Part shown: positions 39,051 to 46,863 of the stretch, piece after piece
Position numbering within the stretch: the stretch's first letter is position 1
Layout: each line of letters begins with the position of its first letter
Notes under the pieces: model-generated
What the model was told of the DNA's origin: nothing
The model's database searches: none
The model's input: only the letters and a program-made list of their open reading frames with translations
DNA from: Actinomadura chibensis NBRC 106107
GTDB taxonomy: Bacteria > Actinomycetota > Actinomycetes > Streptosporangiales > Streptosporangiaceae
DNA length: 64,000 nt
Reading direction: 5' to 3'
Assembly: GCF_001552135.1 (NCBI RefSeq)
Contig: NZ_BCQP01000017.1
Span: forward strand, 248,001-312,000
Position numbers and translations under genes: made by a program

Positions 39051-40682
39051 TTACCGGAGGAAGGCGATGTAGACCACCACGATGACGACGATGAGGGCGA
39101 TGATGCCGCCGACGACGAGCATGAGCGTGTTCCTGCCGCCCTTGCCCTCGTCGGCGCCGGACCCGGCCCCATAGGTCTGCGGCTGACCGTACTGGCCCTG
39201 CTGCTGACCATATTGACCGGGCTGGCCATACTGCTGCTGCTGGCCGTAGCCCTGCTGGGGCGGGGCCTGCTGCTGGGGCGTCTGCTGCTGCCCATAGCCC
39301 TGCTGGCCGTAGGGCTGCTGCTGTTGGCCATAACCCTGCTGGCCGTAGCCCTGCTGGTCCTGTTGACCGTAGCCCTGCTGCTGCTGTTCGGCTTGGCCGT
39401 AGCCCTGCTGGTCCTGCTGGCCGTAGCCCTGCTGCTGTTCGGCCTGGCCGTAGCCCTGTTGGCCGTAGCCCTGCTGGCCGCCCTGCTGTTGCTGGGGCTG
39501 ACCCCACTGCTGCTGGCCGATGTCGAGCCGGGTGTGCTCGGCCAGACCCTGCGGCTCGGCCGCCTGACGCGCGTGGGCGGACGGGTCGAACGCCTCGGTC
39601 GGGCGCGCGTCCTCCACACCGCTCTCGCCGTGCGGGCGGTACGGGTCGTCGGGCGCCTGCGCGCCCGGTCCCGCGCCGAAGCCGGACTCGGGCGGGGGCA
39701 CCATCATCGTCCGCTCGGTGTCGATCTGGCCGCCACCCTGCTGGCCGCCACCGGGCTGGCCGCCGCCGGGCTGGCCGCCGCCGGGCTGGGACGACTCGGG
39801 CGACCACGGCTCCGGCGTGGACGGCGTCGTCGGCGTCTGCCACGGCTCGCCCTGGCCGGGTCCGGCGGCCGGGGGGTCCTGCCTGCGCTCGGGGCCGGTC
39901 GCGACCGGGATGTCGGTGCCGGGCGACCAGTGCAGCGTCGCCTGGTCGTCCACCACGGGACGCTGCGGCTCGCTCTCCGGCGCGCCGGTGGACGGACCGG
40001 GGACGATCATCGTCCGCTCGGTCGCCGCCTCCGGCGGCTCGGGCGGCGCCTGCTCGGCGGTCGCCGCCGCCTCGGGGGGCGGGAACGCGCCGCCCTGCCC
40101 GCCGCCGTACTGGGGCTGCCCGTACTGCGGCGGCTGCTGCTCCTGCGGCCCGCCGTGCATGGGCTGCTGCGGGTACGCCGGAGGCTGCTGCCCGTACGGA
40201 GCCTGCTCCTGCTGCCCGTAGGGCGACTGCTCGGGCTGGCCGTACGGCGACTGCTCGGGCTGCTGGCCGTACTGCGGCTGCCCCCACTGCTGCTGCTGTT
40301 CCGGCGGGGGCGGGAAGCCGCCCGGGCCGGGAGGCGCGCCGTAAGGCAGCTGCCCGGCGGGCGGCTGCCCGTACGGGGCCTGCTCCTGGCCGCCGAACTG
40401 GGGCGGGGGCGGCGGCTGCTGCTCGCCGAACTGCTGCAGCGGCTGCTCGACCATCGTCGGGGGCGGCGGAGGCGGCGCGGGGCGCTCCTCCTCCCGCGGC
40501 GGCTCCTGCGGGGGCGTCGCGCCACCGGCGGCGGCGCCGCCCAGCTGGGGCGCGCCGAAGACCACGGTGCGGTCGCCCAGGGGGCGCGCGGGCGGCTCCT
40601 GCGGCGGCTCCTGCGGCCTGGGCTGACCCTCGTCCTCCGGCACCGGCCGCTGCGGTCCCAGCGTGCCGTCGTTCTCGGTCAT
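39051..40682 (-). CDS. Q/G/Y/P-rich low-complexity tail-anchored membrane protein
   Basis: A 543-residue protein that I do not recognise as a named family. Almost the whole length is disordered: Pro/Gln/Glu-rich at first, then YGQ-containing repeats (APYGQ, SPYGQ; about 95-185), a Pro/Gly middle with GGGQP repeats, and a dense QQGYGQ tract (about 395-500) much like the prion-like regions of FUS/EWS proteins. Three similar short motifs recur: [18 protein letters not shown] and [10 protein letters not shown] single membrane segment ([20 protein letters not shown]) ends four residues from the C-terminus, so the bulk should lie in the cytoplasm. Clear ribosome site (AAGGAG) before ATG. The repeats make the exact length prone to slippage or assembly error. 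Confidence 0.75.
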   Translation of the reverse strand: MTENDGTLGPQRPVPEDEGQPRPQEPPQEPPARPLGDRTVVFGAPQLGGAAAGGATPPQEPPREEERPAPPPPPPTMVEQPLQQFGEQQPPPPPQFGGQEQAPYGQPPAGQLPYGAPPGPGGFPPPPEQQQQWGQPQYGQQPEQSPYGQPEQSPYGQQEQAPYGQQPPAYPQQPMHGGPQEQQPPQYGQPQYGGGQGGAFPPPEAAATAEQAPPEPPEAATERTMIVPGPSTGAPESEPQRPVVDDQATLHWSPGTDIPVATGPERRQDPPAAGPGQGEPWQTPTTPSTPEPWSPESSQPGGGQPGGGQPGGGQQGGGQIDTERTMMVPPPESGFGAGPGAQAPDDPYRPHGESGVEDARPTEAFDPSAHARQAAEPQGLAEHTRLDIGQQQWGQPQQQQGGQQGYGQQGYGQAEQQQGYGQQDQQGYGQAEQQQQGYGQQDQQGYGQQGYGQQQQPYGQQGYGQQQTPQQQAPPQQGYGQQQQYGQPGQYGQQQGQYGQPQTYGAGSGADEGKGGRNTLMLVVGGIIALIVVIVVVYIAFLR

Positions 40683-40874
40683 CGTCGGGCTCCTTCAGCG
40701 CCGTCGTCCCGGGGTTCCTCGGCTCCCGGACGTCCGGAAGCGCGCGGCGCGTAACGCGGCCTCCGGACCTCTGCTCTCGTCCCCCACGTGGCGATCTTGC
40801 CGGGCGTGGGCGTTCTCGCACCCAGCCTGCCCCGATCGCCCGTGCTATCGCAAATCACCACCCTGATAGACGCG

Positions 40875-40909
40875 GGACGCCCCCGGGTCGTTCCGGCCCG
40901 GGGGCGTCC
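40875..40909 (-). terminator. terminator of the aldo/keto reductase gene
   Basis: A perfect 13-bp stem (40875-40887 with 40897-40909) with a nine-base loop, 42 bases past the stop. The rest of the gap to 40683 should contain the promoter of the low-complexity gene but no clear pair of boxes was found. Confidence 0.75.
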
Positions 40910-40950
40910 GCGCTGGTCGTCGGCTCGGGAACGGTCCCTGAGGGGGACGG

Positions 40951-41931
40951 TCAGGAGTGGCCGCGCACCGGGTGCGGACGGTAGGGCGCCTCCAGCCGCT
41001 CGACCTCCTTCTCGTCCAGTTCCAGGTCGGCGGCGGCCACCGCGTCCTCCACGTGGGTGAGCTTCGTCGCGCCGACGATCGGGGCGGTCACACCGGGACG
41101 CCCGAGCAGCCACGCGAGCGCGACCCGCGCCGGGGGCACGCCCCGCTCGGACGCGACCTCGCGCACGGCGTCGACGACGTCGAAGTCGTCATCGGTATAG
41201 AGGGTCTCCCCGTAGGCGTCGGTCTGGGACCGGACGGTCTTGCGCTCACCGCCCCGCTCCCTGTTCCCGGCCAGCATCCCCCGGGCAAGCGGACTCCACG
41301 GAATGAGCCCCACCCCTTGGTCGATGCAGAGCGGGACCATCTCACGTTCCTCTTCGCGGTAGATGAGGTTGTAGTGGTTCTGCATCGTGACGAACTTCGT
41401 CCAGCCGTGGGACTCGGCGACGTGCTGCGCCTTGGCGAACTGCCACGCGTACATGCTGGACGCCCCGATGTACCGCGCCTTGCCCGACTTCACGACATCG
41501 TGCAGGGCCTCCATGGTCTCTTCGATGGGGGTCTCGTAGTCCCAGCGGTGGATCTGGTAGAGGTCCACGTGGTCGGTGCCGAGGCGCCGCAGCGAGTCGT
41601 CGATGCTCGCCAGGATGTGCTTGCGCGAAAGGCCGCGGTCGTTCGGACCGTCCCCCATGGGGAGGCAGACCTTCGTCGCCAGGACGTAGTCGTCACGCCG
41701 GGGGAAGAACTTCGGGAGCAGGCGCCCGGTGATCTCCTCGCTGACGCCGTTGGAGTACACGTCGGCGGTGTCGAAGAAGGTGACGCCCCCTTCGACGGCC
41801 CGCCGGACGAGCGGCTCCGCCCCGTCCTCGTCGAGCGTCCACGGCCGCACCGCCGGGTCGCCGTAGCTCATCATCCCCAGGCAGACGCGCGAGACCCTCG
41901 TGCCCGTCGTGCCGAGACGTACCTGTTCCAT
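40951..41931 (-). CDS. aldo/keto reductase
   Basis: A 326-residue NADPH-type oxidoreductase with the family tetrad in FDTADVYSNG (Asp and Tyr), LATKVCLP (Lys) and YQIHRWD (His), and the cofactor-binding PIVGATKLTHVEDAV near the C-terminus. The sequence resembles the YghZ/Tas-like branch of the superfamily. Ribosome site GAGAGGAG before ATG. The gene is monocistronic with its own terminator; substrate unknown. Confidence 0.92.
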   Translation of the reverse strand: MEQVRLGTTGTRVSRVCLGMMSYGDPAVRPWTLDEDGAEPLVRRAVEGGVTFFDTADVYSNGVSEEITGRLLPKFFPRRDDYVLATKVCLPMGDGPNDRGLSRKHILASIDDSLRRLGTDHVDLYQIHRWDYETPIEETMEALHDVVKSGKARYIGASSMYAWQFAKAQHVAESHGWTKFVTMQNHYNLIYREEEREMVPLCIDQGVGLIPWSPLARGMLAGNRERGGERKTVRSQTDAYGETLYTDDDFDVVDAVREVASERGVPPARVALAWLLGRPGVTAPIVGATKLTHVEDAVAAADLELDEKEVERLEAPYRPHPVRGHS

Positions 41932-42144
41932 GTGCTGCTCCTCTCACCGCTCTCCACGGTGCAACGCAACACCGGCGATCACCAAACCGATCCGTCCGGT
42001 TCGTCCGCCGTCGGGACCTGCCGCAGGACGACGACCCCGACCACGCTCGCCGTCACGGGCAACAGCGCACAGGACGCGCGGCTGAGCCAGGCCGCCATGG
42101 CCGACTGGTCGCGTGGGTTAGCCCCGGGATTGGGGGCGGGCATG

Positions 42145-42179
42145 GAAAGGGGCCCGTCCCCCCCGGACGGGCCCCTTTC
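42145..42179 (-). terminator. terminator of the small secreted protein gene
   Basis: A perfect 15-bp stem (42145-42159 with 42165-42179) with a five-base C-rich loop, 35 bases past the stop at 42215. Its AAA/TTT outer base pairs give the usual intrinsic-terminator look in either direction. Confidence 0.8.
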
Positions 42180-42214
42180 GGTTAGCGGAAAGTCTCACGT
42201 GCGTCCCAGACGCC

Positions 42215-42460
42215 TCACTCGAACGTGTGGCACTCCACCACCGCACGCCGTTCGGTCATGCCCTGCTGGACCGCCGAGTTCACACACGCCTGCTGCTTCT
42301 TGTTGAGCTGCGGCTCGCCACACTGGGTGACGCTCGAATAGGTGCGGCAGTCCTGGCGCGGCTGCTGTCCGTTCTCGGACGGCGAAGCCGCCACGGCGCT
42401 GGCCGTCCCGCCGATCCCGAGGACGGCGACGATCAACGCACCGGTCATGACCCTCTTCAT
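42215..42460 (-). CDS. small secreted four-cysteine protein
   Basis: An 81-residue protein starting MKRVMTGALIVAVLGIGG, a signal peptide that probably ends near ASAVAASPS, with GGGAGAAG before the ATG at 42458-42460. The mature ~55 residues have four Cys (CRTY, CGEP, CVNS, CHTF) that could form two disulfides. The longer frame upstream lacks support. I do not recognise the family; secreted inhibitors or lectin-like peptides of this size exist but nothing decides here. Confidence 0.6.
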   Translation of the reverse strand: MKRVMTGALIVAVLGIGGTASAVAASPSENGQQPRQDCRTYSSVTQCGEPQLNKKQQACVNSAVQQGMTERRAVVECHTFE

Positions 42461-42600
42461 CTGTGCTTCTCCCCCGTCGCGTTCATCGGTCAACGCACGG
42501 GTTCCTCCCCGGCCACGCCACCGCAAAACACGGCAAAGAGTCAAGAAATCCCATATATCTCCAGGTCAAGGAGGGCGCCCTACTCGGGGACCACTGGAGG

Positions 42601-43620
42601 TCAGCGGGCGAACTCGGCGCGGACGCCCAGCAGCCGCACCGGCCGCCGTCCGGTGAACGCGTCGAGCACGTCGAGCGCGGCCTCCTCGATCCGCTCCGGA
42701 TCGACGGTCGGGGCGTCCAGCGTCCGCCCGTGGGTCTGGGTGTTGAACGGGGCATACCGGACCTTGACGACGACGCGCGCGGCCCGCCTCCCGTCGGCGG
42801 CGACGTCCCCGGCGACCCGCCGCGCCAGCCGGACGACCTCGCGGCGGACGTCGTCCCAGTCGCCGAGGTCCTGCTGGAACGTGGTCTCCCGCCCGCGCGA
42901 GCGCGGGACGTAGGGCGCGTCGCTGACCGGTGAGTCGTCCCGCCCCTGCGCGAGCCGCACCAGCCAGGGCCCGATGGTGGGGCCGATCGCGTCCGCCAGA
43001 GCGCCCGGATCGGCCGCCGCAAGTTCCCGGACCGTCCCGATCCCGAGCCCCTTCAACCGTTTGGCGGTCTTGGCCCCGATCCCCCAGAGCGCGTCGGCCG
43101 GACGGTCGCCGAGCACGTCGAACCACGTCTCCCCCGTAAGCCGGAAAATCCCGGCCGGTTTACCGAAGCCGGTCGCCAGCTTCGCCTGGAGCTTGTTCTG
43201 CCCGATGCCGACCGTGCATTCGAGCCCCGTCGCCGCCCGCACCCGTCCACGGATTTCCCGGGCCATTTCCTCCGGGTCCCCGTCCACGGCGAGGAAGGCC
43301 TCGTCCCAGCCCATCACCTCGACCACCGCGCCGAGACCCCTCAGTACCTCCATGACCTGGGCCGACACGTCCTCGTAGAGGTCCCGGTCGACGGGCAGGA
43401 AGACGGCGTCCGGACACCGCCGCGCCGCCGTGCGAAGCGGCAACCCCGAATGCACGCCATAGGCACGCGCCTCATACGAGGCCGTGCTCACCACACCGCG
43501 CTTCGTCGGATCACCATCCCCACCGACGACGACCGGCCGCCCCCTCAACTCCGGACGGCGCAGCACCTCCACGGCGGCGATGAACTGGTCCAGATCAACA
43601 TGCAGGACCCACCGAGCCAC
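42601..43620 (-). CDS. dinB: Y-family DNA polymerase IV-like protein
   Basis: A 339-residue translesion polymerase. Motifs: HVDLDQFIAAVEV (catalytic Asp), STASYEARAYGVHSGLP, GWDEAFLAVDG (catalytic acidic pair; the usual Ser before x-Asp-Glu is Gly here), the helix-hairpin-helix ALWGIGAKTAKRLKGLGIG, and a little-finger domain. No long C-terminal clamp-binding tail is present. GTG 43618-43620 (ARWVLHVDLDQF follows) is taken as start; upstream in-frame sequence is not protein-like. Confidence 0.9.
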   Translation of the reverse strand: MARWVLHVDLDQFIAAVEVLRRPELRGRPVVVGGDGDPTKRGVVSTASYEARAYGVHSGLPLRTAARRCPDAVFLPVDRDLYEDVSAQVMEVLRGLGAVVEVMGWDEAFLAVDGDPEEMAREIRGRVRAATGLECTVGIGQNKLQAKLATGFGKPAGIFRLTGETWFDVLGDRPADALWGIGAKTAKRLKGLGIGTVRELAAADPGALADAIGPTIGPWLVRLAQGRDDSPVSDAPYVPRSRGRETTFQQDLGDWDDVRREVVRLARRVAGDVAADGRRAARVVVKVRYAPFNTQTHGRTLDAPTVDPERIEEAALDVLDAFTGRRPVRLLGVRAEFAR

Positions 43621-44074
43621 CCCACCATTGTCCCCCGACCAGCCCAAACACCCCGAACTATCGCCCCACTCCGCGCTATTTTGCCCCCATGACTTTGCAA
43701 AAACTGGACCACGAACGCCTAGCGACATCGAAGGCCTTCGAATCCGGCACACCCCTACCGTTCCGCCTCACAATACGCGGCTACAACCGCACCCAATAGA
43801 CAATTTCCTCTACCCCTCTTCCAGTAATCCCCCACCCTGGCAGAGCCCCACCCCGACGCCCGGTATCAGAGGGGCTCAAGCCCGCTGGCGCTGCACCGGG
43901 TGCCGCCGGGACACTGATCATTGAGAGGCTCACCTAACTCCGTCCTCTCGCACCCGCCAAGAACTTCTGAAGGCGACCGGCTGTGGCCACGCTGGAGGCA
44001 CGCCCTCCAATAAGGGGAATACCGACAAATCAATAGGACACACGGCCACAGATGTGATCAAGAGGTGAGTCGCG
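43621..44074 (+). other. intergenic region upstream of the nucleotide island
   Basis: 454 bases between divergent dinB and the TMP-kinase-like gene, visibly less GC-rich than its surroundings. Nothing codes convincingly. Near the plus-strand gene CTGTGGCC (43981-43988) has its complement GGCCACAG at 44044-44051, enclosing a small TGGAGG/CCTCCA hairpin (43993-44009), which gives a structured leader just before the ribosome site AGAGGTGAG. No clear -35/-10 pair was found. Confidence 0.5.
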
Positions 44075-44668
44075 ATGGTCGACGGCCAACTCATCGCGCT
44101 CGAAGGCCCCAAACTGGCTGGAAAGTCGACGCTGCTCAGCGCCATGGCCAGCCGTCTGTCAGCAGCGCGGTCGGCCGACGTCGTCTTGACCAAGGAGCCG
44201 ACCCCGGCGTTCGACCTCACCCGGGAACAGCGGATGCGTGGCGTGGACTTGGCCGCCGCCATCGCGGAAGACCGCCGCCGACACATCGCGGAAGTAATCG
44301 GGCCGGCCCTCGTCGACGGGCGCACCGTCATCTGCGATCGCTACATCCTGTCTTCCTATGTCTTCCACATCGCAGACGGCGTGCCCCCGACCGTCGTCGA
44401 GGAGTTGAACCGTGACTTCCCCCCTCCTGCGCTGAACCTCGTCTTACGCGTGTCGGCCGGTGAACTGCGCCATCGACGCATCCTGCGCGCGGCCGAGACT
44501 CGGTTGCAGTGGGACGACCCCGATGCCGAGGCGTCGGCGTACCTGCGCTATGCCGAACACATGAAATGCCAGGGTGTACCGAGTCGCGTAGTCGATAATT
44601 CGACGATGACCGACCACCGAACTCTTCTGGACTGGCTGCATGCCCGCTGCGTCAGGGGGCGCCAATGA
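44075..44668 (+). CDS. thymidylate-kinase-like P-loop kinase
   Basis: A 197-residue P-loop protein of the TMP kinase type. Walker A is GPKLAGKST (residues 11-19, with Leu where TMP kinases usually have Gly in the GxDGAGKST loop); then TKEPTP, AEDRRRHIAEVIGPAL and the DRY motif in VICDRYILSS (88-90). The thymidine-contacting region after DRY reads SSYVFH rather than the usual SSxAYQ, so the substrate may not be dTMP. The LID-like segment RHRRILRAAETR is present. It overlaps the next gene by four bases (ATGA). It is probably not the housekeeping tmk; it starts the island and likely phosphorylates a nucleotide for its neighbours. Confidence 0.78.
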   Translation: MVDGQLIALEGPKLAGKSTLLSAMASRLSAARSADVVLTKEPTPAFDLTREQRMRGVDLAAAIAEDRRRHIAEVIGPALVDGRTVICDRYILSSYVFHIADGVPPTVVEELNRDFPPPALNLVLRVSAGELRHRRILRAAETRLQWDDPDAEASAYLRYAEHMKCQGVPSRVVDNSTMTDHRTLLDWLHARCVRGRQ

Positions 44669-45159
44669 CATCCGGCATACCGGGCTTACCGGACCTGGAC
44701 GCACCTGACGGTGATCTGCATTTCCTGCTCGGAGTGCTGTTCAACCAGCAGATTCGCGCGGAGACCGCGTGGAAGGCCCCCGTCCGGCTCGCGGAACGCC
44801 TTGGGAGCCTGGACGTGGACGACCTCGCCGCCGCCGATCCAGCCGTCCTTGTCACGGTGATGCGCGAGCGTCCGGCGATCCACCCGTTCGCCGTCGCGAT
44901 GTCCGCTCGCGTCATCGGGATCTGTGCCCGGCTGGTCGACCATTACAGCGCCCGCGCAGCCAACGTTTGGGCCGACCACCCGACTGCGGGGGCTCTCCAT
45001 TCTCGGCTGACCGGGTTCCCCGGCATCGGGACCCACAAGGCCAATGTCGCCGTGGCACTGCTCACCCGTGAGTACGGCCTTCCGATCGTCGGCTCGACGG
45101 CCGCGACGGCCGCGGCGCTGAGGGCCTGCCCAAGACTCAGCGAGGTCCTCGTGACCTAA
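44665..45159 (+). CDS. HhH-GPD (endonuclease III-like) protein, catalytic Asp apparently lost
   Basis: A 164-residue helical protein. N-terminal DLHFLLGVLFNQQIRAETAW resembles the first helices of base-excision glycosylases, and LTGFPGIGTHKANVAVALL is a helix-hairpin-helix with the Lys in the expected place. The strand that should carry the catalytic Asp (VDT/VDS in EndoIII relatives) reads PIVGST, and the protein ends ~30 residues later, without an iron-sulfur tail. It is either an inactive or repurposed DNA/nucleotide-binding fold. It is coupled to the kinase by ATGA and is 28 bases before the radical SAM gene. Confidence 0.65.
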   Translation: MTSGIPGLPDLDAPDGDLHFLLGVLFNQQIRAETAWKAPVRLAERLGSLDVDDLAAADPAVLVTVMRERPAIHPFAVAMSARVIGICARLVDHYSARAANVWADHPTAGALHSRLTGFPGIGTHKANVAVALLTREYGLPIVGSTAATAAALRACPRLSEVLVT

Positions 45160-45187
45160 CCCCCCATCCCGCAGAAAGGGCCACGTC

Positions 45188-46225
45188 ATGACACAGCCGT
45201 CCGACGGTCCCATCGTCCATCCGTCAGGAGGCGTCCCGAATACCCGTCGGTTAGCCCGATCCCGAAGTCACCGGCGCAGCACCTACACGCCGCCAGCGGG
45301 CGCCCTCCCGCAGTTGGTGTTCGACGACGAGGCGCAGTGTTACAAGGCTCCCGGCGGGGAGGAGACCAGCAAGCTCGTTGAGCAGATGGACCGTCCCTTA
45401 TCACTGACGTTTCAACTCACCCGCGACTGCAACTTCAGTTGCACGTACTGCAGTGAGCCGCCCGGAATCGACACACGGTCATACGAAGAAGTCCTGGCAA
45501 TGCTCGACAAGCTGTCGGGGATGCGGCGGATCATCCTGTCCGGCGGCGAGCCCATGCGATATCGCCATTTCTGGGAGGTCCTGGAATATTGCCAGGACAA
45601 GTTCGGGCAGGTCGTGCTCTCCACCAACGCATCCATGATCACCCGGGACGGGGCGACGAGGCTGCGGACGCTCGTCGACTACGTGGACATCACCGTGGAC
45701 GGGCCCCGCCGCCAGCACGATCGCATCCGCGGCAACTACGACATGGTGATCCGCGGACTCTGTCGGGTCGCCGTCGAGGGCATCCCGCTGTCGGTCATCT
45801 GCGTCTACCTGGGCCGCAACAAGCGAAAGATCCACTACATTTGCCAGACCGGCGACGTCTTCGGCGCGAAGAAAGTCAAGATCCTCACCACAATTCCCAA
45901 AGGCTACAGCCGGAATCTGTTCGAGGACTTCACCACCGGCGAGGAACTGGATGAACTGGAGAGGTTCCTGACGTCCGAACGGGAGGCGTGCGGCTGGCTG
46001 CCGCGCATCACCATCGCCGACTGGATGAAGATCGGCACCGGCCATGCGATCCTCATCGAGCCCGATGGTCGCGCCGTCGCCTCACCGGTGTGGCAGGAAC
46101 CGGAGTGCGTCGTGCCGTTCGGGAACCTGCACGAACAGACGGCGGCTCAACTGTGGGAGGCGTACCCCTACAAAGAGCAACACCTGAACAAATACCTGGA
46201 ACGCACCTTGATGGTCGTGGATTGA
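45188..46225 (+). CDS. radical SAM protein with degenerate SPASM-like C-terminus
   Basis: A 345-residue enzyme. The iron-sulfur site is Cys81, Cys85, Cys88 (CNFSCTYC), followed by the SAM-binding GGE in IILSGGEPMRY (119-121) and STNASMI. The C-terminal part (290-325: ILIEPDGRAVASPVW, then VVPFGNLHEQTAAQLW) has the layout of a SPASM/twitch domain but only one Cys (307), so auxiliary clusters are unlikely. Residues 1-45 are a polar extension. AGAAAGG ribosome site. The motif is not the viperin CNxxCxFCF type. The substrate is unknown; the neighbours point to nucleotides. Confidence 0.85.
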   Translation: MTQPSDGPIVHPSGGVPNTRRLARSRSHRRSTYTPPAGALPQLVFDDEAQCYKAPGGEETSKLVEQMDRPLSLTFQLTRDCNFSCTYCSEPPGIDTRSYEEVLAMLDKLSGMRRIILSGGEPMRYRHFWEVLEYCQDKFGQVVLSTNASMITRDGATRLRTLVDYVDITVDGPRRQHDRIRGNYDMVIRGLCRVAVEGIPLSVICVYLGRNKRKIHYICQTGDVFGAKKVKILTTIPKGYSRNLFEDFTTGEELDELERFLTSEREACGWLPRITIADWMKIGTGHAILIEPDGRAVASPVWQEPECVVPFGNLHEQTAAQLWEAYPYKEQHLNKYLERTLMVVD

Positions 46226-46323
46226 TCGCCGGGCCGAGTTCGGCGAGGAACACCCGGCCATCGATCATGCCCGGCTGCTAGCGTCACCCCAGCAGCCTCA
46301 CCGACCTCATGGGGTGACACGGC

Positions 46324-46674
46324 ATGAATCCCCTGCGCGAGCATGCGTCGTTACGCGACATCCAGGACTATGTCGCCAAACTGGAAGCCGAGAGGGGCTT
46401 CGAGGGACGTCCCGCCACAGCGCAGTGCCTCAAGCTCGTCGAGGAGATCGGCGAGGTATGCCGAGCGGTGGCGAAACTCGAAGGACAACCCGAAGACCCG
46501 CAGGGCCGAGTCAACGACCTGGGCGAAGAAGCCGTCGACTCCTTGCTCATGCTGGTCGCGGTCGTCAACCGATATGACATCGACCTGGAAGACGCCTTCC
46601 GCCGCAAAGAAGAACGCAACAACCGTCGTGTTTGGCATCGTCCCGGCCACGTCCAGCAGAGCGTTCAGCAATAG
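46324..46674 (+). CDS. MazG-like NTP pyrophosphohydrolase
   Basis: A 116-residue all-alpha MazG-type protein. The metal-binding pattern is present: LVEEIGEVCRAVA (Glu40, Glu41, Glu44) and LGEEAVDSLLML (Glu69, Asp72). Such enzymes hydrolyse NTPs or modified (d)NTPs to NMP and pyrophosphate. It is 98 bases after the radical SAM gene on the same strand. In this context it could sanitise or regenerate a nucleotide handled by the kinase and radical SAM enzyme. Confidence 0.8.
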   Translation: MNPLREHASLRDIQDYVAKLEAERGFEGRPATAQCLKLVEEIGEVCRAVAKLEGQPEDPQGRVNDLGEEAVDSLLMLVAVVNRYDIDLEDAFRRKEERNNRRVWHRPGHVQQSVQQ

Positions 46675-46691
46675 TCCTGGCCGGTGATTCG

Positions 46692-46721
46692 TTGCGGGCT
46701 TCTCGGGGGTCTGGCTACCAT
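46692..46721 (+). promoter_or_regulatory. promoter of the small S1-domain gene
   Basis: TTGCGG (46692-46697) and TACCAT (46716-46721) are 18 bases apart. Transcription would begin near 46728, giving a leader of about 135 bases rich in short complementary GC stretches before an excellent ribosome site (AAGGAGGTGA). Confidence 0.5.
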
Positions 46722-46863
46722 CTGATCATGACTGCCGGGTCGGCCGTGGGCCGTGCACAGGACGGGTACCCGGCCGGCGTTTGATCACCGCGCGGGCGAG
46801 AGGCCCGCCCTCCGTCGCGAGACGCAGCGAACAGCCGCTCGTGACGGAAGGAGGTGAAAACTT

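Noticed and set aside
39051..40682. Treating the QGYGQ repeats as a CRISPR array or DNA repeat element
   Set aside because: The repeats are coding, vary at third positions, have no spacers of constant length, and stay in frame with a clear start, stop and membrane helix.
43450..43924. Two plus-strand frames (about 80 and 146 codons) in and beyond the dinB start region
   Set aside because: Pro/Ser/Thr-rich, without ribosome sites or recognisable domains, and overlapping dinB antisense.
45188..46225. Calling the radical SAM protein a prokaryotic viperin
   Set aside because: The cluster motif is CNFSCTYC, not the CNxxCxFCF form of viperins, and the C-terminus looks SPASM-derived.
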